From contig JTDA01000003.1 in NCBI GenBank assembly GCA_000803105.1, positions 265,156-329,155 of the forward strand: DNA of 64,000 bases, given 5' to 3'. A program made the translations under genes and the position numbers. Shown here piece by piece: positions 44,013 through 51,846 of this stretch. The notes beneath the pieces are model-generated. The model was not told the origin of the DNA. It worked only from the letters and a program-made list of their open reading frames with translations, and searched no databases. Source of the DNA: Coprobacter secundus (GTDB taxonomy: Bacteria; Bacteroidota; Bacteroidia; Bacteroidales; Coprobacteraceae). Every line of letters starts with the position of its first letter. Within the stretch, counting starts at the first letter, position 1.

Positions 44013-45680
44013 ATGAAAGATATAACTATTTATTGCGTGAATTTACAGAAGTCGGTACAAGTACGTGAAGGGTTGACTTTGCTTGAGATATACCGATTGT
44101 TGGGAGTTGAATTGCCCCATCAGGTTTTATGTGCCAGAGTGAATAATAAGACAGAAGACCTTAATTATTGTGTATATAATCCTAAGCAGATAGAGTTTAT
44201 AGATATTACTCACGGTTCGGGTACTCGTGCTTACGTCCGGTCGTTATGTTTTGTTTTGTATAAAGCCATAGAAGATACGATGCCGGGGATGCAACTGCGT
44301 ATTGAGCATTCTATATCGAAAGGATATTATTGTGGGATTAATGTTCACGATAAGATTTCTGAGGAGACCATTGTCCGCATAAAGCGGCGGATGAGGGAAA
44401 TTGTTGATGCAGATATGCCTTTTGAACGAATTGAATGTCCGACTAAAGAAGCGCTTGAGATATTCCGGAGCCAGGGAATGGAAGATAAGGTGGCTTTATT
44501 GGAAACTTCGAGGACGTTGTATACTATCTATTATCGTCTTGATAATCTGATAGATTACTATTATAGTTGCCTTGTCCCTTCGACCGGATATTTGAAAGTG
44601 TTTGATTTGATAAAATATAATGGGGGATTACTTCTTGTCCCTCCTTCGGCGGATAATCCGCAAGTGACATCTCAAGTTGTACGACAAGAGAAAATGTTGA
44701 AGGCATTTGAGGAATATGTGCGCTTTAATCATATTGTAGGTCTCTCGAATGTTGGGAATCTGAATCAGGCTATTTTGGCTCGTCGAGCTACTGATCTTAT
44801 AAAGGTTACCGAGGCTTTGCACGAAAAAAAAATTGCGGGTATTGCAGATGAGATTACAGAAAAAAACAAGAAAGGAGAAGCTCGTATTATTCTTATTTCC
44901 GGACCTTCATCTTCAGGGAAAACAACGTTTTCTAAACGTTTATCTATCCAGTTGATGACTAATTTGTTGCGTCCGGTAACAATCTCTTTGGATAATTATT
45001 TTGTCAATCGGGAAAATACGCCTAAAGATGAGAGTGGGGATTATGATTATGAATCGCTTTATGCTCTTGATTTGGAATTATTTAATAAAGACTTGAATCG
45101 GCTGTTGGAAGGTGAAGAGGTGGATATGCCTACGTATAATTTTGAATCGGGCAGACGCATTTATCGAGGTAATAAGCTGAAGCTGGATAAAGCATCGGTC
45201 CTGATTCTGGAAGGTATACATGCGTTGAACCCTGATTTGACACCGCAGATAGAAAATAGATTGAAATATCGGATATATGTGTCGGCTTTGACATCCATAT
45301 CAATAGATGATCATAATTGGATACCTACAGGTGATAATCGATTGCTTCGACGTATTATTCGCGATTATAAATACCGAGGCAGCACTGCTCAAAGCTCGAT
45401 TGCTCGATGGCCGAGTGTCCGGCGAGGCGAGGAAAAGTGGATATTTCCTTATCAGGAGAATGCCGACGCAATGTTTAATTCTTCCTTATTGTTTGAACTG
45501 GCTGTAATGAAGCGTCATGCGACTCCGATATTGAACGCTGTTCCTCGTGATTGTCCGGAATATGGGGAGGCCAACCGGTTATTGAAATTCCTTGATTTCT
45601 TTTTGCCATTGCCTGAGCATGAGATACCTCCGACTTCGTTGTTAAGAGAGTTTTTGGGAGGGAGCAGTTTTAAATACTAA
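44013..45680 (+). CDS. Nucleoside kinase with threonyl-tRNA synthetase-like N-terminus
   Basis: A 555-residue cytoplasmic protein. Residues 1-60 resemble a TGS domain, and about 60-200 the additional domain of threonyl-tRNA synthetase (HGSGTRAYVR; SKGYYCGINVHDKISEE). The kinase domain of the uridine kinase/phosphoribulokinase family starts at about 285 with Walker A GPSSSGKTTFSKR, followed by VTISLDNYFVNREN and ILEGIHALNP. The fusion is widespread in Bacteroidota and Firmicutes and is annotated as nucleoside kinase; the substrate is uncertain. It is followed after 26 bases by the HAD phosphatase gene, probably an operon. Confidence 0.9.
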   Translation: MKDITIYCVNLQKSVQVREGLTLLEIYRLLGVELPHQVLCARVNNKTEDLNYCVYNPKQIEFIDITHGSGTRAYVRSLCFVLYKAIEDTMPGMQLRIEHSISKGYYCGINVHDKISEETIVRIKRRMREIVDADMPFERIECPTKEALEIFRSQGMEDKVALLETSRTLYTIYYRLDNLIDYYYSCLVPSTGYLKVFDLIKYNGGLLLVPPSADNPQVTSQVVRQEKMLKAFEEYVRFNHIVGLSNVGNLNQAILARRATDLIKVTEALHEKKIAGIADEITEKNKKGEARIILISGPSSSGKTTFSKRLSIQLMTNLLRPVTISLDNYFVNRENTPKDESGDYDYESLYALDLELFNKDLNRLLEGEEVDMPTYNFESGRRIYRGNKLKLDKASVLILEGIHALNPDLTPQIENRLKYRIYVSALTSISIDDHNWIPTGDNRLLRRIIRDYKYRGSTAQSSIARWPSVRRGEEKWIFPYQENADAMFNSSLLFELAVMKRHATPILNAVPRDCPEYGEANRLLKFLDFFLPLPEHEIPPTSLLREFLGGSSFKY

Positions 45681-45706
45681 TATCGAAAGAAACAATACAT
45701 AAAAAT

Positions 45707-46342
45707 ATGAAGATAAAGAATTTGCTTTTTGATTTTGGGGAAGTTTTGGTAACCCTAAGTCGAGAAAAGGCTGTTGCTGCATTTCGTGCTTTAGGTGCAG
45801 AAATTGCAGATGAGATTGTCCCGGCATCGTGGTCTTTTGATGGGATGTTTCGTGATTTGGAAAATGGAAAAATTACAGAACGTGAGTTTTTTGATAATCT
45901 GAACTTTTCTTTGGGTTTGCAGGCAACGGATGAGGAATTACGAGCTGCATGGAACGCGATAATACAAGACATTCCGTTGTATAAGCTGGATTTGCTATTG
46001 GCTTTGCGTAAAAATTATTCGGTGTATATGGTGAGCAATACCAATAAAATCCATATGGATTATACCAAAGAGCATCTGTTTAAGGACGGTGGTCATACGA
46101 TAGATGACTTTTTTGATAAGTTATATTTATCTTATGAAATAGGCGCATCGAAGCCTGAGAAAGCATTTTTCGATTATGTGATAAAGGATGCCGGGTTGAA
46201 GCCGGAGGAAACTTTGTATCTGGATGATAGTCCTGCAAATATTGAGGCCGGTTGGGAAATGGGATTCAGGGTGTGTCCGGTATCTCCGTTAGATGATTTG
46301 GATAAATTAGTTGAGGCCTGCTTGCATACCAATCAGAAATGA
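45707..46342 (+). CDS. HAD-family hydrolase (haloacid dehalogenase-like phosphatase)
   Basis: A 211-residue cytoplasmic HAD-IA-type hydrolase. Motif 1 is LLFDFGEVLV (nucleophile Asp9; the second Asp of D-x-D is Gly, as usual in this subfamily), motif 2 VSNTN (about 108), motif 3 Lys in GASKPEKAFF and motif 4 LYLDDSPANIEAG (about 170-182). The cap is the small helical C1 type. Likely a phosphatase on a small metabolite. Its position behind the nucleoside kinase suggests, but does not prove, a nucleotide substrate. Confidence 0.9.
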   Translation: MKIKNLLFDFGEVLVTLSREKAVAAFRALGAEIADEIVPASWSFDGMFRDLENGKITEREFFDNLNFSLGLQATDEELRAAWNAIIQDIPLYKLDLLLALRKNYSVYMVSNTNKIHMDYTKEHLFKDGGHTIDDFFDKLYLSYEIGASKPEKAFFDYVIKDAGLKPEETLYLDDSPANIEAGWEMGFRVCPVSPLDDLDKLVEACLHTNQK

Positions 46343-46362
46343 CAAGGTTAGAATCATAGACA

Positions 46363-46394
46363 TAAAAAAAAGAGCGTCAACCACTTGACGCTCT
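46363..46394 (-). terminator. Terminator of the initiator tRNA gene
   Basis: Perfect 10-base stem AGAGCGTCAA (46371-46380) with TTGACGCTCT (46385-46394), followed on the minus strand by an eight-T tract; it may also stop the plus-strand HAD transcript. Confidence 0.8.
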
Positions 46395-46402
46395 ATCCTT
46401 AG

Positions 46403-46474
<72 letters not shown>

Positions 46475-46552
46475 ATGTTTGTGAGTGCAAAAGTACAATA
46501 ATCTGTTCTATCTGCAAGAATTTGTATGTTAAATATTTTTAATTTTGGAAGA

Positions 46553-47257
46553 TTACTCGAAATAGAATGAAAGGACTACCATCTGGGAGGTAATTTTTTT
46601 CTGAGATTGAGTATATTTATAATCAAGAGGGTCTTGCAGGTCATTTCTTTTCTTTTCAAGCATATTGCCCAATCCGAAGCAGAACTTTAGTTCGGGGATA
46701 AGCTTGAAAAAGGGTAGATAGATATCACAACCGAATCCTATTTCCAAGTAAGTATCGTATGGTTTTAAACGCAGTATGTCATTTTTCTTTTTGGCAAGGT
46801 CCAATGTAGGACTTACTCCGGCAATGACATAGGGGCGGTAATTGTTCAAGCGTTTAGCTCCATATTTTATGCTTATGGGAAGAGAAAGGTAGTTCGATTT
46901 TATATCTACAATTTTTCGTTCGTCAGAGGTATTCTCTCGCATTTCGATGGTTTTATTTCCAAAATACATGGTGGGACAAAAGCGGAGATTTAGATATTCA
47001 CAAAGATATAAGTCGCTGACCAGTCCTACATTAAATCCTGGAGAAAAGCTGGGAATTTCTGCATACCAGGTTTCTCCGTTATCGCCGGGTTCCCCTCTGT
47101 TTACAAAACGGAGATCTTGAACGTGAGTGCCTATCGAAAATCCGAAATGTAGAAGTCTTTGGTCAATATATGGCAAACGTTGTACTTTGTTTCGTTGAGC
47201 CAGAACTCCCAACGTAAAGAATAGTAATAAAGAAAATATTAGCAAACGTTTAGACAT
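46553..47257 (-). CDS. porT: PorT-family outer-membrane protein of the T9SS
   Basis: A 234-residue protein with signal peptide (about 1-20, cleavage after VLA) and about eight amphipathic strands ending in a Phe-rich terminus (VVLSFYFE), i.e. an eight-stranded outer-membrane barrel. RLPYIDQRLLHFGFSIGTHVQDL after the signal peptide matches the N-terminus of the T9SS protein PorT/SprT rather than generic PorT-like barrels. PorT is required for T9SS function, with an unclear role. It is not linked to the gld operon, which is the usual situation. Preceded by a -7 element at 47311-47318. Confidence 0.85.
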   Translation of the reverse strand: MSKRLLIFSLLLFFTLGVLAQRNKVQRLPYIDQRLLHFGFSIGTHVQDLRFVNRGEPGDNGETWYAEIPSFSPGFNVGLVSDLYLCEYLNLRFCPTMYFGNKTIEMRENTSDERKIVDIKSNYLSLPISIKYGAKRLNNYRPYVIAGVSPTLDLAKKKNDILRLKPYDTYLEIGFGCDIYLPFFKLIPELKFCFGLGNMLEKKRNDLQDPLDYKYTQSQKKITSQMVVLSFYFE

Positions 47258-47310
47258 ATTATTTTCGAAAATATACCTATTAAACGGTAAATGCTGATGC
47301 TTATTGTTTG

Positions 47311-47318
47311 CAAAGATA
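47311..47318 (-). promoter_or_regulatory. -7 element (TATCTTTG) of porT
   Basis: Exact TAnnTTTG match on the minus strand, 54 bases upstream of the start. Confidence 0.45.
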
Positions 47319-47471
47319 ACATTTTAAAGTTGCTTTGTGATTTATATAATCAGGTTTTGGAATAAAATTGGGAATTTGGGCTTTCTATAAATATCGATAG
47401 AGTTTTATTATGGGTTTTACTTTTGTTCTAATTTATATTGAGATAAAATAAGGCATAAAAAGTATCTATTT

Positions 47472-47504
47472 TTTGGAGATAATGATAAAAATCCATTATT
47501 TTTG
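47472..47504 (+). promoter_or_regulatory. Promoter of the ferredoxin gene
   Basis: TTTG (47472-47475), 21 bases, then TATTTTTG (47497-47504), 42 bases before the ATG. Confidence 0.6.
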
Positions 47505-47546
47505 CAGGACATAATTAGTACTATTTATCAATAAAACTTTAAAACA

Positions 47547-47717
47547 ATGGCTTACGTAATTAGTGAAGATTGTATTGCTTGCGGTACTTGCATTAGTGAA
47601 TGTCCCGTTGAAGCTATTTCTGAAGGTGATATTTATAAAATCGATCCGGATGTTTGCGCAGATTGTGGTACTTGTGCAGACGCTTGTCCGACCGGAGCAA
47701 TTCACCCTGCAGAATGA
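47547..47717 (+). CDS. Small 2[4Fe-4S] ferredoxin
   Basis: A 56-residue clostridial-type ferredoxin. Two cluster-binding motifs are complete: CIACGTCISECPVEA (C-x2-C-x2-C-x3-C-P) and CADCGTCADACPTGA. The protein begins MAYVISEDC and ends IHPAE. It carries low-potential electrons in anaerobic metabolism, for example with pyruvate:ferredoxin oxidoreductase. It has its own promoter (47472-47504) and a strong terminator, so it is a highly expressed single gene. Confidence 0.96.
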   Translation: MAYVISEDCIACGTCISECPVEAISEGDIYKIDPDVCADCGTCADACPTGAIHPAE

Positions 47718-47735
47718 TATGAAATTAAAGTAAAA

Positions 47736-47774
47736 AATAAGGGATGTGCCGATTGGCACATCCCTTATTTTTTT
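47736..47774 (+). terminator. Terminator of the ferredoxin gene
   Basis: Perfect 15-base stem (47736-47750 with 47755-47769), GATT loop and T-tract. Confidence 0.9.
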
Positions 47775-48049
47775 GATAAATAGCTCTATGGTTTGCCGCC
47801 TTATTACTTCTTCTCTTTTACTTGTTAGTGAATGTTTAAGGGATTTTTCTTTTTGGCATTCCATTAAATAAAAAATTAATTAATTGCAGAAAACTGATTG
47901 AATCTGCTATTTCCGTACTGTTTCTATATTAAAAATATATCTTATTATTTAAGTGTAAAATATAATTTTTATAATAAAAGCTATTATATTAAATATTTTT
48001 ATTTACATTTGCCTCAAAAATTAATTTTTTAATTTAAAATAGTAATATC
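47775..48049. other. AT-rich region upstream of sialidase
   Basis: No gene. A short inverted repeat ATAATA-AAAGC-TATTAT (around 47971-47987) lies where a -33 region would be, 17 bases before the -7 element at 48004-48011. Confidence 0.4.
48004..48011 (+). promoter_or_regulatory. -7 element (TACATTTG) of the sialidase gene
   Basis: Exact TAnnTTTG match 38 bases upstream of the ATG. Confidence 0.5.
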
Positions 48050-51000
48050 ATGAAAAAAAGTACACAATTTGTATTGTTCTTTTTGTTATGTTTGTGTTCA
48101 TCCTATTTAGTGGCACAAAATTTACCGGAGCGGACGTTAGTTTTTGATATGAACTATGACGGTTCCAAGTATTACCGTATCCCGGCTTTGACAGTGGCTG
48201 CAGATAAATCTTTAATTGCGGTAGTAGACAAACGCGGCAATTCGTTACAGGACTTGCCTAATACAATCAGTATTGTATCGAGACGTAGTACTGATTATGG
48301 AAAGACATGGTCGGCTCCGGTTGTAGTAGCACAAGGTGGTAATGGTAAAACGTATGGAGACCCAGCTGTGGTATTGGATAAGAACTCCGGACATTTACTT
48401 TGCATTTTTGTCGGTGACCAGGGTTTATGGACAGCGACTCCATCGAATCGGCAGGGTATTTATATCTCAAAGAGTATGGATAATGGGATTTCATGGAGTG
48501 CTCCTCGGGCTATTACTGACCAGATTTATAAAGAGCATTCCGATTGGTATGCCGCTTTTGCCGGTTCTGGCAATGCATTACAATTGAGAGACGGGCGTTT
48601 AATGTTTGTGTTGGCTGTTCGTCCGGATAGTCGTTCAAATGGTCCGCTCCATAATTATGTTTGTTATTCGGATGATGGCGGAGATACATGGAATGTGTCT
48701 GGTGTTGCAGAAACTGTTGGGGATGAGGCTAAGGTAGTAGAACTTGAAAATGGAGATATATTGATGAGTATCAGAAATCCGAATAAGGGGTATCGAAAAT
48801 TTTGCAAATCTACAGATAGGGGTGAGACATGGGGGCAGTCTTATATGGTTTCCGATTTGGATGACCCTGCTTGTAATGGGGATATTATTCGCTATTCGTA
48901 TACTTCTGACGGGCAAAGTTGTTTGTTGCATTCTTTGCCGGCCAGTTCTACTACTCGAGAGAATGTTTCTGTCTATTTGAGCTATGATGAAGGTCAATCT
49001 TGGAAAGTAAAAAAACAGTTGTTCGAAGGGTATTCGGCCTATTCTTCTCTGGCAGTTTTACCGGATGGTAGTATTGGTGCTTTGGTAGAAGAAGGTAAAT
49101 GGGATTCGAATTTGCTTGGTGATGATGGATTTAAACTTGCTTTTTATCGTTTTACGATAGATTGGTTGACAGGGAATGCAGAACCGGTTCCTCAAGTGAG
49201 TAATACATTACAATTGAATGGTGTCGACCGTTATATGCGTATTCCTAATGCCGAAGAGCTGAATCCACAAATAGGAGGTACATTTACAGTAACATGTAAG
49301 GTAAAAATGGGGTTTACAGGTAGTACATGCCGTTTTGTAGCAAAGCGTTCTTATGAAGGAACAAACAATAGTGGAACAACCGGTTATGAATTATGGGGTG
49401 ATGGTAGCGGTAATACGAAGTATTCAGTGAATTTGTCTCCTCAGGGCGATCCATGGGGAGGAAAAGGTCATGGCATTGGCATCTCTTTTCCTGAGAATAC
49501 ATGGGCTCATTTGACTTGGGTTTACGATGCTGTGAATAATAAAACGATAGCTTATGTTGACGGAGTAGAAAAAGAAAATAAAGCATTGGTCGATGCGTTT
49601 AAAACAAAACCCTTGGCCAATAATTTTGATATTTTAGTCGGGGCCGGATGGCTCAATGAGAATGGAGCATTATCAGTCCCCTCATATTTTATGGATGGGG
49701 AGATGGATGATGTACGTTTTTATAGTAAAGCGTTGACAAAAGAAGAAGTTATTGCCGACATGACGTCTAGTGTAGGTGAAAATACGGAGGGCCTTATTGC
49801 TGCTTATGATTTTGCAAATATATCGGGCACGACGGTACCGGATATCTCGGGGCATGGTCACGATGGAATTTTGGTTAATTTCCCAAATATGGCATCTCGC
49901 TATCCGGTGACTATAACTTCACCGGATGAAGTTCAAGGTGCGGTAAAGGTATTGAATGGAGATGCAGAGGTAATTAGCGGCATAAATATTGCAGAGAATA
50001 CTATCCTGACTGTTGAAGCTACTCCTACCGAAGGTTATCGATTGAAAAGCATTTTGATTAATGGCACACCTCTACCAGTAGGAGTTAACACGTTTACAGT
50101 AACAGGGATTACTACTGTTGCTGTAGAATTTGAACGTTTGGAAGATGCTGGTCCGGAATATTGTATTCCTGCAGGAACGAAGATTAATGAAAGATATCTT
50201 ACGGCAATTACTTCTGTAGGAGCAAAAGAAGGAACGGAAGAAATCAACTATACAGCTAATGCCCCGCTTACGGCTGTCTATACGAAATTGAATCAGGCCC
50301 TGACTGTAGAACAGTCTTCTACATTTACCATTTCTTTTGTAGGGAACAATGCCGCCAGTAATGGGTTGAAATATACACATGCTGAAATTTTTGCAGACTG
50401 GAATGGAGATGGAGACTTTACAGAAGCCGATGGCGAGCGTGTAGCAATGGTGGGTGAATGTGCTCCTTCCGTGACGAATAATTGGAGTAATGGAGAACAG
50501 ATGGAAAATATCGTACAAGAGTTTCAGGTACCTGCTGATGCCAAAATCGGGAAAACTTGTATACGTATTAAATATACCGATGCATGGCATAATCGTAAAA
50601 ACCCGTCAGATCCTGCATATTCGGATGGCCCTTGTAGTGAAGTAGATAAAGGTATGGTATATGATATTCCGGTGATGATAGAGGAGCATGTGCAATTGCC
50701 ACGTACAATTCTTATTGAAACACCAAGTCAAATAGGAGCTCATTTGGATGTGTATTATAGAAAATCGGGTTCTATTATGCCTGTAGTTGTAAATTCCGGA
50801 GATAAAATAGAGATAGGGACTGAGTTGATTATCGATGCTTATTCTGATATACCTAATAAGTTACAGTTGGTATCTGTCAAGGTAAATGGGGAAGATATAA
50901 AATCGGCAGATGGAGCATATACTTATACCGTAATGGAAGGTGAGGATAATATTATGATTTCTGCAGAATTTGCAACTTTATATAGCCTGGCTATTGATGA

Positions 51001-51745
51001 GCCTCAAAATGGGAGTATAGAAGTACGTTTGGAAGATTCGGATGCGCTTTTGCAAAATGGTGATAAGATACAGGAAAATGCGGTAGTGCTGATTAAACCC
51101 GTTTCTGATGAAAATTATAAAGTGTCTTCTTTAAAAATAAATGGTTATGAACAGATAGGATTTTTGGAGGACGGCATTTATAAGCATCAAGTTACAAAAG
51201 ATTTGAGAATTTCTGTGTCATTTAAAAGAGTACATACTCTGACAATGGGAAAAGTTGAAAATGGAGTGATAGAAGTACGTATATCTGAGAACGGAGTATT
51301 AGGCGAATTGTTGGGTAATGACAGTAAAGTAGAGGATGGCACTGTATTATCAATCAAGCCCGTTGCAAATGACGGTTATGAGTTACATTCTTTGTTATTG
51401 AATGACAATGAGATAAAAGATTTATTATCAGATGGAGTTTATCTTCAGACTGTAAAAAAGAATATTGTGATTGATGCGGAATTTTCTTTAGTTAGTGGTT
51501 TGACAAATGAGTGGAACAACGATATTCATATTTATCCAAATCCTTTTACAGGTCGTTTTATGGTCAATGGCATATCGGAAGGCACAATGATGCAGATATA
51601 TAATATGTCTGGCGTTTGTGTATTTTCGAAAGTAGCCGATGCTAAAACTTTAGTTATACATTCAACTGAATTTATGCCAGGAATATATATATTAAAATTA
51701 ACCGACAATAATGAAAGTCGAGATTATAAGTTGGTTAAAAGATGA
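48050..51745 (+). CDS. Exo-alpha-sialidase (GH33) with LamG, GEVED and T9SS tail
   Basis: A 1231-residue secreted enzyme that would release terminal sialic acid. Signal peptide (about 1-22). The six-bladed GH33 propeller (about 25-380) shows YYRIPAL (RIP motif) and Asp boxes STDYGKTW, SMDNGISW, SDDGGDTW, STDRGETW and SYDEGQSW. A LamG domain (about 385-580) follows, then a repeat unit, a GEVED domain (about 775-885; ADWNGDGDFTEADGE), three further beta repeats (pattern NG-x-I/V-x-V, then S-x-x-x-N) and a T9SS sorting tail (IYPNPFTGRFMVNG, then MPGIYILKL). No transporter is adjacent; it converges with the GH3 gene. Confidence 0.93.
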   Translation: MKKSTQFVLFFLLCLCSSYLVAQNLPERTLVFDMNYDGSKYYRIPALTVAADKSLIAVVDKRGNSLQDLPNTISIVSRRSTDYGKTWSAPVVVAQGGNGKTYGDPAVVLDKNSGHLLCIFVGDQGLWTATPSNRQGIYISKSMDNGISWSAPRAITDQIYKEHSDWYAAFAGSGNALQLRDGRLMFVLAVRPDSRSNGPLHNYVCYSDDGGDTWNVSGVAETVGDEAKVVELENGDILMSIRNPNKGYRKFCKSTDRGETWGQSYMVSDLDDPACNGDIIRYSYTSDGQSCLLHSLPASSTTRENVSVYLSYDEGQSWKVKKQLFEGYSAYSSLAVLPDGSIGALVEEGKWDSNLLGDDGFKLAFYRFTIDWLTGNAEPVPQVSNTLQLNGVDRYMRIPNAEELNPQIGGTFTVTCKVKMGFTGSTCRFVAKRSYEGTNNSGTTGYELWGDGSGNTKYSVNLSPQGDPWGGKGHGIGISFPENTWAHLTWVYDAVNNKTIAYVDGVEKENKALVDAFKTKPLANNFDILVGAGWLNENGALSVPSYFMDGEMDDVRFYSKALTKEEVIADMTSSVGENTEGLIAAYDFANISGTTVPDISGHGHDGILVNFPNMASRYPVTITSPDEVQGAVKVLNGDAEVISGINIAENTILTVEATPTEGYRLKSILINGTPLPVGVNTFTVTGITTVAVEFERLEDAGPEYCIPAGTKINERYLTAITSVGAKEGTEEINYTANAPLTAVYTKLNQALTVEQSSTFTISFVGNNAASNGLKYTHAEIFADWNGDGDFTEADGERVAMVGECAPSVTNNWSNGEQMENIVQEFQVPADAKIGKTCIRIKYTDAWHNRKNPSDPAYSDGPCSEVDKGMVYDIPVMIEEHVQLPRTILIETPSQIGAHLDVYYRKSGSIMPVVVNSGDKIEIGTELIIDAYSDIPNKLQLVSVKVNGEDIKSADGAYTYTVMEGEDNIMISAEFATLYSLAIDEPQNGSIEVRLEDSDALLQNGDKIQENAVVLIKPVSDENYKVSSLKINGYEQIGFLEDGIYKHQVTKDLRISVSFKRVHTLTMGKVENGVIEVRISENGVLGELLGNDSKVEDGTVLSIKPVANDGYELHSLLLNDNEIKDLLSDGVYLQTVKKNIVIDAEFSLVSGLTNEWNNDIHIYPNPFTGRFMVNGISEGTMMQIYNMSGVCVFSKVADAKTLVIHSTEFMPGIYILKLTDNNESRDYKLVKR

Positions 51746-51796
51746 TTGTTAATATTTCCTTTTGTGGGGATTCATTGATAAATTGAATCTTTTTAT

Positions 51797-51835
51797 ACAA
51801 TCTCCTTATTCGATGGCAATAAGGGGATTGTTTTA
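51797..51835. terminator. Bidirectional terminator between sialidase and GH3 genes
   Basis: 14-base stem ACAATCTCCTTATT (51797-51810) with AATAAGGGGATTGT (51818-51831), one G-U pair, T-tracts on both sides. Confidence 0.75.
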
Positions 51836-51846
51836 TATAGTTACGG

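Noticed and set aside
47496..47864. 122-codon minus-strand open frame
   Set aside because: Shadow of the ferredoxin gene on the other strand, whose eight cluster cysteines are unmistakable.
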